Source: Mytilus californianus
Taxonomy: Eukaryota; Mollusca; Bivalvia; Mytilida; Mytilidae
DNA: 64,000 nucleotides
NCBI RefSeq assembly: GCF_021869535.1
Contig: NW_026262690.1
Span: forward strand, 14,223,001-14,287,000
Direction of reading: 5' to 3'
Of this stretch, positions 36,625 to 48,025 are shown in pieces (within the stretch, counting starts at the first letter, position 1; the number at the start of each line of letters is the position of its first letter). The position numbers and the translations under genes are program-made. A model generated the notes under the pieces. It was not told the origin of the DNA. It was given only the letters and a program-made list of their open reading frames with translations, and searched no databases.

Positions 36625-38370
36625 AGTAGATTTTGGTGATAATAAGTAACTCGTCATAATTAGTGATCAGGTATTGAATATATCATTTGATCAAAGTAAT
36701 CATTTGATATAAATTACCAAAATATAAGAATTGACGAACAGATGCCATTAATGACTTGATTTGTATTTCACTTCAACAAATAACAAACACTGATTTTGTT
36801 TGTAGTCAGGATTCTACTTCGTCAAAATTATCTCCCCATTACGCCTGTTCATTTTTACAATTGTAAAATGGAAGCCATTGTAGGGATGACGCGCTTCCAA
36901 TTTAACTCTTGAAAACCGATAAATTTATCCACATAGCACCATTACGATCCTTATATGACAGGTGTATTTTCAAAGACAAATGTATCTACTAGCTAATGAG
37001 CATCAGTTAATGTACTTGTCTGCATTCAGTCAACTCAAAACTATTGTCGGATCGGTTGTCAGGTGAAATTTTCGGAAATTCATAAACATTTAAAAAAATT
37101 CTAATTAAATATTTCGTGGAAGGGCAGACTAAAAATTTTCAGTGGTTGAAGACTATAAAGCCCTAATTATCACACACAAAAAATGAAGTTTTTTCGAAGA
37201 TATGCATTTTTAAGATCCAACTTAAAAGTCAGTTGTCAAGTACTTTTAGTAAAAATTTGCTATTCGAACACACCTACTCTATTTTTGTGATCCATTAGAA
37301 AGGTATTTCACTTGACCCATATATTTTATTTTTAAGTACTGTGAACTTTCGATGTTATAAAGTCAACCTGTAGCCTTAATATATAAAAATAATAGAATCT
37401 GAAGCGAGATGATGTATCAAATACTCTTGCTTTATACGTTTTCAAGACAAAATATTTAACTCAAACACGCCCTAACATAAAAAGGTGCACTCGATTTTAT
37501 CTTTTCGGTGCAATTATTACCCATTTTTTAATTTTTTTTCTTGAGTTACATAAATGAAGGGCAGAAACGAAAATTAAGGAACAAATAGATTGATATGTTC
37601 TCCGTCCGTGGTAAAAAAAATATAAGAATCGGAGGTTATTCATTTTTTAGATCCAACTTAATAGACACCCATGTCGTCGACTTGATATCTAATTGTTCTG
37701 CTTAATTATGTAATAGATAAATTGAAAACTTATGCAAATTGTGTTTTTATGATAAAATACTTCGTAATTTAGCCGAAAACTGTCATTTTATTTGTTTCTA
37801 TTAACTTTTAAAAATTTTGTTGCTATAGTAAACGTTTCAGTAAGCATTTATCGCCTTCTCTAACAAAGAGCTTCGATTCTTTTGTTCTATTTCTACTGGG
37901 TTTCCGCCTGTTTGGATATTGAATTGTCATGGTAACATTTAACCAAAATTCATTCAAACAATAACAACAGTACGCAACCAAATTATTTGTCAATCAATAA
38001 AATCTTGATGACGATTGAACTAATCAATGGTGTCACAGCTGGATGATCCAAAGCTGATGTTCTGAAGGGCGGTCTATTCAGCAATATTTCAGAATTAGCA
38101 ACTGGGCTATCCATACTCTGCATAAAATTAAGTAAATTCCGCTCCGGTTGTGCGACTTGATTTCATTGTGTTACCATGACGGATGTTTGTATGAAGACTG
38201 GAGCATCTGAAAAAAAATAAGACCAGCAGCAAACAAAGTTCAATTTATTAGGGTGGGAGAGGATGGGTCTAAATTTTTCAACAACCTCTCCGTGTGGTTT
38301 TCAAGGTATAAGTGACTGTTAAAATGCACGGGGTTTTACGGATCAACTCTCACATGCTCAAATTAGAATA
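36625..38370. other. No gene seen
   Basis: AT-rich DNA with no supported exon. It may include much-decayed LINE sequence between the fragments at 36440 and 38380. Confidence 0.45.
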
Positions 38371-38379
38371 ACAATATGA

Positions 38380-38760
38380 GTAATGGACGACGCAATTTGT
38401 CGAGTCTATCAGTACATAACAGTATAATTAGCCTTATTTCAAAATAAAGAAACTAATAAAATAGAACATTTGATTGCTGATGATATACACAAATTAGAAC
38501 AAAAATCTCAAAGAGATGAAATTTTGAAACCGATTAAAATAAAACAAACCAATCTTACAATTCTCATACAAAATTAATTTAGGGGTCGGTATATAAGGTC
38601 AATCGCACAATGGGTACAGGAAGGACAGAAACCTTTGAAATAGTTTATAAATTTAGAGATAAAACACTATGTAAATAAAACCATTTCTAAACTAGTCGAC
38701 AAATCAAGAAATATAATTGAAATAAAAAACAAATTCTAAGCCTGGCCAGAAATTACGATA
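38380..38760 (+). pseudogene. Decayed LINE reverse transcriptase region
   Basis: Frames here read 'NSIISLISK', 'IEHLIADDIHKLEQKSQRDE' and 'SIAQWVQEGQKPLK' across frameshifts, a composition like LINE ORF2 linker sequence. The assignment rests mainly on its place between clear LINE pieces at 36440 and 40360. Confidence 0.3.
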
Positions 38761-40010
38761 CAAATCTGTATTTCAAAACAAAAATACAAAAATTCTATTC
38801 ATTAAGACCAAATAATTAAATAAGGACAATAAAATACAACATAGAAACTGAAGTCTGACACTGTAAGTTTTATGCGTTCGAAGCATTTTTCTGAATGTAC
38901 ACTCACCAAGAACCCTGAAAACGAAATATTTGAAAACCAAGGATGTATAAGTACCGAAATAAGTGAATAGCTGTATGACCAAAAGGGAACAAAAATAATA
39001 GTCAAATCTATCTATGGTCATCTTTGCTGAGGGAGTTTGAGCCTTAGTTTCTTAATAATTTCAAAATGTAAACAGACAGTGTTAGAAATGTTTGTAAGAA
39101 ATGTTTGTTATAAATCATGTCAGTACCGAAGAACTGAACATTGAACTGAAGATACTCTCGATGACTAATAGTCCACCATCACTGACATCGACCGAGAGCT
39201 ATAATCCATCTAAGGTCAACTTTGCCTGAGGGGGTCGGGATCTCGGTTTCTTAATAATTTCTAAATTTATAAACTGACAATTTAAGAAATGTTTGTTATA
39301 ATAAAGTATAAAGAAAATACCGAACTCAAAAAGGGGAAATCCGTAAATACTGACAAAATAAAACACTGCAATCAACGGAACAAGTGAAAAAAACTGCCGT
39401 AGAAATCATACCAGTACCGAAACACTGAACACTGAGCTGATGATATTCTCGGGGACTAAAAATCCACCACGAATGGCATCAACACAGTGCTAAAAAAAAT
39501 AAACTAATACTTTGTATATTATTTGCGTCCGAAAAAAAATTCTGATCAATTAGATATAAGAAGATGTGATATGAGTGCCAACTTTGCTTAAGGTGGTTCA
39601 ATTTCCTGGATTTTCGTAAAACAAGTTCTTAATCATTTCAACTTTTAAAATTCCATAAAACGCTGGATCAAAACTTTCTACTCAAATACCAAATCAGCGG
39701 TAACACATATTGACGGTCTTCCAGATTTTTTAAACAATTCAATGGAGTTGCAGACAATGAGATACTTTATCTCCTGACATTATTTTGTTATGTGCTAAAG
39801 TTGTAAGGATATTGCTACGAAAAAAATCCGAATATATCAAAGGTATAACCATTGAATAAATTGTCTTGATATGGATTTAGTTAAAACAAAGGCAGTCATC
39901 CAGTGACTAATTCACAGGGATAATCAGCCAAATGCTGTGTCGAGTAATTTGTCATAATAACAAAGAATATTGCAATAAAGATGGCTTTAGATAATGCAAA
40001 AATTATAGGT
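38761..40010. other. No gene seen; two diverged copies of a repeat
   Basis: About 39015-39200 and 39220-39480 repeat the same order of motifs ('taatttcaaaatgtaaac', 'ccgaagaactgaaca', 'gaagatactctcgatgac'), so they are a diverged tandem or retroelement pair. No coding signal. Confidence 0.5.
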
Positions 40011-40054
40011 ATTATTAATTTGGGTGAAAAAAAATTACTAAAGATACATTTGTA

Positions 40055-40100
40055 CGCAAGACACGCGTTTCGTCTACAAAAGACTAATCAGTGACGCTCG
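40055..40100 (-). ncRNA. Hammerhead ribozyme copy with a mutated core
   Basis: On the minus strand: stem I GCGTCA, core box CTGATTA (40091-40085), stem II GTCT/AGAC, GAAA (40071-40068), stem III and a GTC cleavage site. The core box should be CTGATGA. The G-to-T change hits G8, needed for catalysis, so this copy should be dead. It belongs to the same repeat as 51977-52021. Confidence 0.65.
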
Positions 40101-40359
40101 AATCAAAAATAAAAAAAGTTTAAAAGGTTCAAAAAGTACGAAGTTGAAGAGCATTGATGAATTCAAAATTCCGAAAACATCACTTTAAACAAACAGTTTT
40201 TTGTCATTTGATAGAAACTAAAGTGACTGTTGAGAACGAATATGATTTTACCAACTCTACTATATGAAATAGTAAACAAATAAAGGTTGGTAATCAAACC
40301 CCTTTTTACTAAAAATAGACCAAAATGGATAATTGATAATTTAATTAATAATAATGGAT

Positions 40360-40725
40360 ATTTAAGGAGCGTATGAACTCAATTGAAACCAAAGAACACA
40401 TATTCTGGACATGTCCAGAAGTATTTGACTTATGTGAAGAACTAAATATATGATATATACAAAATGCAACTTGAACTACCACAAAACCTAGAAACAGTTT
40501 TAAATAGGATCTTATAAAAAGCTGAAAAAATACATAAGAAACCAGATATTATTGTTGATAAAATATAATCATTCAGAACAAAAATACAATGGAAGTATCA
40601 TAGCATTAACAAAATTTATCCCAACGAATTTTTTTATAGAAAAAAATCATGTTTTATAAAAATAAAGCATTGCGAAGATCGTACCCCTGGAATCTCTGGC
40701 TCCAAATAATAGAATAACTTAAACA
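40360..40725 (+). pseudogene. LINE ORF2 C-terminal fragment
   Basis: Reads 'SIETKEHIFWTCPEVFDL' (the ETxEHxFWxCP motif of LINE C-termini) and, after frameshifts, 'QWKYHSINKFIPTNFF'. Dead copy ending near an AAATAA-rich tail. Confidence 0.55.
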
Positions 40726-40741
40726 AATTAAAAATTAAGCT

Positions 40742-40848
40742 ATATATGACGCCTGCAATTACCAACACTGCCGCTGTATCAAAACTTCCTTGATCAGTAA
40801 CCACATGACCGTATCCATACTGTGGACCACTCTGTGATAGTTTACATT
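40742..40848 (-). pseudogene. Decayed last exon of an mfp-4-like gene
   Basis: The minus strand reads SGPQYGYGHVVTDQGSFDTA then AVLVIAGVIY. It aligns with the gene A ending (GPAVTDPGSYNAAVEV..AGGEY) and the gene C ending. The terminal stop codon is lost (GGEY-stop has become GVIYS) and no matching upstream exon is seen nearby. It lies between genes A and B in the same orientation, so it is a relic of a further tandem copy. Confidence 0.6.
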
Positions 40849-41569
40849 TTATTTTTATTTTTCTACATTTTTTTTTACTTTTAAATCAAACTTTATTACA
40901 CCTTTTGATGTTTTAAACAATGTCGAATTAAAACGTTGGTCCGAGTATCCCGGTTAAATATTACTTTACTTCAAGGAATAAGTTAAGTAAAATAAAATAA
41001 TTAATAGTTTGTTTGTTAGTTTTATGTTATATTCAAAATACAAACTTACTCGAAGGTATACTGTATATCATGGTGTCCGGAGTTGGGTTTATTTTGCTAC
41101 ATCTGTTTGGACCAATATCATAATTTATTGAACAGTTATACTCGAGAATTAAGTACGTTAAATAAAACAGAACTAGTACAAAAGAGATCGTGTCTGCCTC
41201 AGCTTTTCAGCTTGAAAACACTATATTATGAAATTATTATAATTGCATGTAAGTAGAATGCATAAACTAATTGAAAATTTATCATTATCATTATGGGAAA
41301 ATTTGTCATAATTTTATTTCATAACACTAAGTACTTTAAATACGTATTTGCTTATCATTAAGAAATCTACACAACAGAATATACATCTTATTCCAGAAAC
41401 CTAAAAATTATCTAACATTTTTTGTTTGCATTTATGATTGTTACTGCGGACAAGGCTTCAAATAATATTGTTTTTATGTAAATCGTACTGCTACGAGTGT
41501 CTTGTAAAATAATTAGGAATAAATGAGCACTCATGTAATCCCACATACAAAAAAAAAACATATCATTTG

Positions 41570-44500
41570 ACAAGGATTAGATTTTGGCGAATCATAAGTC
41601 CTTCATGGCTTCCACGAACATTACATTGAACAACAATCTGAGGACTTACCTTATTTGTATTGGATACCTAAGCTTCACAAAATTACGTACAAAGAACGGT
41701 ACATTGCCGGTTCATCTGCATCTTCTTCAAAGGAATTGTCCATTAGATTGTAAAAAAATCTGTCCGTAGTGAAAGATCTTCAGAAATACTGTGAAACTGT
41801 TTACAACTCGTGTAGTGGTATTTGCCATTTGTGTATTATAAACTAAAACTCTAAAGAACTTCTGGATAATTTTAAATCTCATTCTTTCTCTGAAATTAGT
41901 TATATCGAAACCTTTGATTTTTCAACCCTTTATACCACCATTCCCCATGTCAAATTGAAAAATCGTCTAAAAGAAATAACTCACAATGCTTTTCAATACA
42001 AAAATGGTAGCATACGCTCTAAATTTATTGCTTTGGGATGCCATACGGCATATTTTTTTAATAGTGAACAAAAAGGTAAAACATGCTACACCAAGGAACA
42101 AGTGATCAGTATTCTGGAGTTTCTTATTGACAACATATTTTTTGAATTTAGAGGTAGACTTTTTCAACAAATTGTCGGCATTCCTATGGGAACGAACTGT
42201 GTGCCGCACCTTGCCGACCTCTTCTTATTTCATATGAGTAGGTGTTCTTTCGGACACTTGTCACAACAAGAAAATCAAAGAGGCCAGATCATTTATTTTC
42301 ACATTCAGATATATTGATTCTTTCCATTAACAATCCAAACTGTTCTGATTTGGGTTCCATTTATATATTCGCCAGAACTAGAGATCAAACACTACAAAAG
42401 TCTAAGAGTCTGAAAAGACCAGTTTCTGTCTTAATTTGCATGAACTTTTACTCGACATTCTTCAAAAGTATGACTTGTGTCTTAATTTTTCTTGACAAAT
42501 TTTCATTTATATTAAATTTGTATGAAATTTACTAGACATATTCTCGACATTCTGAATATGGTCTTAAAATTTCTTGACAAATTCTTGACATTTGAATACT
42601 GTCTTGAAATTTCTCGACATATTCTCGACATTCTTATTTTTTCTCAGTATGGCTTGACATATTCTGAACATTTTGAATCGTGTCTTAAATTTACTTGACA
42701 GTTCTGAGTTTTACAAATCATGACCAATATTCATGATATAACTTTAATCTTTATTTCTCTTTATATGATATACTGTTGTTTCAAGTTACACTTCTTTACA
42801 ACAAAAATAAAACTTGGGCATGTAAAATAATTGAAAATTTGGGTATATAAATATTATTACAAATGCAAATATGGCTATGAAATCTAAAGTATACAATAAT
42901 TCAAATGTGGGTGTGTTGATATAAAACAATTTCAATGTGAGTTTTTAAATAATTACAAATTTTGATTCCTAAATCTTATAAATTAAATGATTCAAACCAA
43001 TCATACTGTAGACATATTTCATTCTACATTTATAATATTCAATGTTGATATGGTAAATAATTATTATACCAAAATGTGGTTTATATAAATAGCAAATTAT
43101 GATGATATACAAATCATTCATTTAACAGAAGAAAAATTTGTGTAATGTCATCTGTTGGAATATATTAAGTATTACACATGGACAGGATGTTCCCCATAAC
43201 ATTAAGGTATTCCACACCCCAGAGTACACGCAACTGTCAAATAGAAGTTATTGCTTTACCTGTAACCAGCCATACAACTTATCAGTTGACCGACCATGCC
43301 ACTACAATTTAAAAAGTTTGTTGATAGATGAAAATGAAAATCATCATTTTGATGAAAAATAGTTGAATTGAAATGGATTTTCTTCATCAAAATTATGAAG
43401 TTAATTATTTTAACATGAAAACAAATTGAATAATTCCCAAAAGATTAAAAGAAAATTATTATCTACTCCAGGAATAATAAAAAAAATGTATTTATAATGG
43501 GTCCCATCAATGATTTCTATAGAAATCATCGGTCTTATGAAATGGTTCTCAAACAGACTTGCATAATATAGATCTAAACATTTTTTTCTTTTCAGGAAGG
43601 AGTTATCACAAATATTTATTTTTGATAAAAAATTATAAAATTCAACACTCAAATTTGAATAAAAAATGTTTTTGGGTTGGAAATGAATAAGGTTTTTGAA
43701 TCAAGATGGGAACAAATTCTTTGACCTAAACGAAAGCCCCCCCCCCCCCCTCTTTTTTTAGCCACACAAACCCAAAAGATGAATTGTGGGGTCCAAAAGA
43801 GATACAAGACACCTATTTTAGTAAAGCAAATTTGACTGGCAGTTTTGCGAACGGCAAAAATCGAAATGCTGTTTGTCAATACCTTCGACTTATATTCCAA
43901 GTGAAAACAATTACTTAAATGTTTAATAAAAATAAATCAAAATTAAACTACATGGGGGATTATTCAGGGTATTCCAACTTAGTTGCACCAAAAGGGTATC
44001 TTACTATACCAAATTAATCCTTGATTCTTCAAAGTTTAGTTTAGCCATAATAAAAAGGAGTATATAACAGCAATAGAATGTCATAAACAGTGCAGAATAA
44101 GTCTGTTCACATTTCAGGCGAAATTTATACTGTTGAGATAGTGTCAAGACATATTTAAGACTGTCAAGAATGTGTCGAGACATATTCAGACATTATTGAG
44201 AATGTCAAGAATATGTCGAGACATATTCAGACATTATTAAGAATGTCAAGAATATGTCAAGACAGATCGAGACAAATTTAAGACAGTCAAGAATTGGTCG
44301 AGACTAATCCAGACTCTTATCAGATGATACAGGAAGTGTCGAGAAATTTTAAGACAATGTTCATACTGTCAAGACACTTGTCAAGAAAAATCAAGAACCT
44401 AATAAGACAAATTCATACTATGTCAAGAATTTTTAAAAATTATTCAGACAAATTAAGAATGTCGAGTAAAAATTCATGCAAATTCAGACAAAACTGGTCT

Positions 44501-44900
44501 TTTCAGACTTTTTGAATTTTGTAGTGAAAGAAACAACAGACACGGCTTCCTCTACCTCGGATTTGATATAAGTGGTCATCTCAGTACCAGAATCTATGAC
44601 AAACGATACAATTTTAATTTTGAAGTTATCAATTTCTCCCACCTTAGTAGCAATATACCAACTTCACCTGCATATGTGAAATACATTTCTCAACTCATTC
44701 GGTATATATTCAAGCTTGCAGTTGCTACTCAGACTTTATAAAATGTAAACAGTGTCTGAGCAGGAATTCGGTGAGCCAGGGTTATGTCAAGGCACGTCTC
44801 GTCCTCTTTCTTAAAAAGTTCATTGGAAGATACCAAGACATTGTTGATAAATATTCCGTATCAACTTCTCAAATAATACATAATGATCTTGAAATATAGA
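41570..44900 (+). pseudogene. Penelope-like reverse transcriptase split by a CACTA-like insertion
   Basis: The coding relic runs 41570-42389 and resumes at 44527-44900. Recognisable pieces: 'FDFSTLYTTIPHVKLKNRL' (41915), 'FRGRLFQQIVGIPMGTNC' (about 42150) and, after the insert, 'SGHLSTRIYDKRYNFNFEV' and 'AYVKYISQLIRYIFKLA'. At the catalytic YIDD box (about 42308) five bases are missing, removing the second Asp and shifting the frame. Other stops and frameshifts are present, so it is inactive. Tail sequence follows to about 45430. Confidence 0.75.
42390..44526. mobile_element. 2.1-kb CACTA-like (EnSpm/CMC) non-autonomous transposon with AAA target duplication
   Basis: Ends CACTACAAAA (42390) and TTTTGTAGTG (44526) start long imperfect TIRs (shared 'gtctgaaaagaccag' and 'actcgacattctt' a little inside). 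AAA flanks both sides (42387-42389, 44527-44529). Subterminal regions 42414-42711 and 44110-44515 are arrays of 'tcttgacaaattc'/'cgacatattc' motifs in opposite orientation, as in CACTA elements. Removing the element and one AAA restores the host reverse transcriptase frame across the junction. A 74-residue frame (43138-43362) inside is unassigned. No transposase was recognised. Confidence 0.8.
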
Positions 44901-45430
44901 CTCTAGGTACTGACGATATCTATTATCTTAATTACGTGTTATAGTGTTCAAATTTTTTGTCTGTTTATTTTAAATCTTTACTGTTAAGTCCATTTTTGGT
45001 TATATCCTTTTGGTGTGGCTCGGTATTTATACATCCCACATTGTGTTGTTGTGCTATGGTCATTTTTTTTTTGTATTCTTGTCTTTTATTTTTGTTTATG
45101 TGCTTTGTCTACAGAGTGTCTATAAGCCTGTCTCCATAGTTATTTGTTTTTATAGTGATTAAGATTATAACACAATGTTTACTGCTGCACCCAATTTTTG
45201 ACATTTTTATTATTTATTATGTGTGTTTGTTTTGCTACACAATGTTTTCAGTATAATGCAATTTTATACGACTGTCATACAAGTCAGAGGTATGCCTGTA
45301 CCTAGTCAGTAATATGACAGTTGTTTTCAATTCGTTTGATGTGTTTGAGTTTTTGACTTTGCCATTTGATAAAGGACTTTCCGTTTTGAATTTTCCTTGG
45401 AGTCCAGTATTTTTGTTATTTTTCTATTTC
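44901..45430 (+). mobile_element. Non-coding 3' tail of the Penelope-like element
   Basis: Follows the reverse transcriptase relic and ends 'ccttggagtccagtattttt'. Fragments of this tail occur at 25150, 30930, 35430 and 50030, which defines it as one family. Confidence 0.6.
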
Positions 45431-45779
45431 AAAATTTTGTCAACAGCTTGCCAGTGATGCATTGCAATGTGTGAGTACTTTATTGTATATTTGTCAGATA
45501 ACTACTACCTGTTTACTGAAAATTCGAATTTTTAATAAATTGAGTGAACTAGTGTAATTTTTCGTCCCGTACCAGAGGAACATAATGACTTTTTATTCGG
45601 GCAGCAGCTGAACAGTGATAAGTTCTAGCGTGAGTACATTTGTAAGACACCCACTGGTTCCCAATACATGAATTACGAGTGTGGTGTATGCTTAGCACAC
45701 ACGAAAACGTGATCATTCTGATTTTGTTTGCATCATGAAGACACGTGTATTTTACCGATGACAATACGTACATAAAAAT

Positions 45780-46036
45780 TATTATATCTAAATTTAGCTG
45801 TGTACGTTATCTTATTTAACGTCATTTTGTCCCAGGTTAGAGTTGTCTTTGTGACATTGTTTTACATCTTTTTTTATTAATATTGTATTTATATTTGTCA
45901 TAGATCAAATTTATTCGTTCTGTGTATGTTTACTTGTTTTTTTTATATTCTCTTTGATCGAGTTAAGCCATTTTGGATGGAGAGTTGTCTCATTGGCGCT
46001 CATACCACATCTTTTATATATATATATATATATATA
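45780..46036 (+). repeat. Interspersed repeat ending in a (TA)n tract
   Basis: Carries 'gtcccaggttagagttgtc', 'agttaagccattttggatgg', 'gagttgtctcattggcgctc' and 'ataccacatctttt', a block I recall as common in bivalve genomes. It ends in (TA)n at 46017-46036. Related, shorter blocks lie at 57130-57520. Confidence 0.6.
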
Positions 46037-46475
46037 TGTATCTAACTATCGAAAATGATAGCAAACAATTACTTTGACAGTTTTCGATATGTCATATAAA
46101 AAGGCTTACATGTTTACCATACGTAAACTGAGATGGATTGTATTTGTCACATCATGCACACTTATATTTAAAGTTTTATTATTCACTAAGTGTTGCACTA
46201 TAAGGTGAAATATTTTAATCAAATTAAGTAGTGAAAACACCAAACCAATGTTAGCACATGAGTTAATTTAATGTTTTTGTAACATAAAAAATGGAGATAA
46301 CACTTTATAAATTGTATGCGTCCGCTTTTCTAGATATATCTTCTCCAATAAAGCCACATATTTGAACCCCAAGTACCGAACCACGTGAAGAGGCTTAAAA
46401 GTTAAAACACAAGAGTGAAACAAATCAACTACTTTAAAAACATTAACAGTTGTTTAGTTATGTGAAATTCTTGCG

Positions 46476-47988
46476 TTATAATTTCACTATCAAATCGGTG
46501 AGTTTTGGGTGCGATTTTAGATCTTTTATCAACTGCATTGTATCTTCATGTAGTTTATTTATTGCTTCCTGTTCACTTAAGTGCCGTTTATGTTGGTATT
46601 CACGTTCACTGGTATGTTGTTTGTGTTGTTTCTCTGCATTGTGTAGATTTTGTTTTGCAAGTTCATTAAGTCTTTTAATCTGTTCATCTGCTGCTTCTTT
46701 TAGGTGCTGTAGGTGATTTAAGGAGACCTTTTTTATATCATAAATATGTTTGTCGGCTTCTTCCTTTAATTTCTCAACGTGACTATTTGCCGCATCTTCA
46801 ATGTTGTTGGTATGATTTTCAGCCGTCTCTGTTATGTTTTTGATATGTTCTAAAGCAATTTTTTTATGTTCTTGAACGTGGTGATGGAGATGATTCTTTA
46901 TGTTTTCTAAGATCTGTTTGTTGTTGTGAACTGAAAAAAATATAATTGCTTTTAATATGCGAAAGTGTTTAAAAACAAAATTAACGGTATTGATGTATAG
47001 TATATTTTTACAAAACTCGCAAACGTTCGAAAACTACCAAAACTTTACTATTGCCTGAAATAAGTACTACTCCAATATTTCAGTGAGTTTTTGCATCTCA
47101 TTTATATCCGTGTACTGGAAATGAAGGAAACTAATGAAACAAGAAAGTGCGCTTTATAGCTTGATGTTTCACCGATATTGACACAGATGGATCACTTCAT
47201 CTAGAATCTATGACTTTAACTTCCCAATCGTAAATTTCCCATTTCCCAGCAGTAACATACTCACTGTACAATCGTATGGCGTATACATATCTCAATTAAT
47301 ACGCTATTTTCGTGCATGTTCACACTTTAAGGATTTTATCAACAGCTTTTTACACAATAAAAGAATTATGAGGAAGAACGACACTTCATAAGTCTAACGG
47401 TAACTATCACAAATTGGTTGAACGATTCGATATGTATGTCTCAATTCACTAGAGACATGTCTTTGCTGTCTTATGTCTTGTCTTTTTTATTTGTTTGTCA
47501 TAGCACTATTTTTACATGTTAGTGTGACAGAATACAGGTTATACGGTTAAATCAATGATATAGTTCGCTGACCACAATGAATCTTTGCAATACCACAAGC
47601 TCAAGTGTAATGATTTCAAATCATGGTATATGTTTGAATACATGCTGATAATTATTGTTAATTTCCTATTATGATTTCCTTGATAGAGGATTGATGATAA
47701 CAAGAAAGTTATTAAACCAAGATTTCAAGTGTTAAAGTTGACGTCATCTCTTCAGAACTTTTACGGACGCCATCACTAGTTGGTTGACTGTTATGCAATA
47801 TCAGTATCACAGATGGCCTACCGAACTAGACTTATCAGTACTAACATGAGCGAAACGACGGATGCAGCATATAGAGCAGGATCTATTTCCCTTTTGGAGC
47901 ACCTGTGATCAACCCCGTTTGCTGGTGGAATCTTTGGTTTTCTGTGTTGTGTTTTGTGACTCTATGGTCTTTTGGTCGTTTTTCGTTT

Positions 47989-48025
<37 letters not shown>

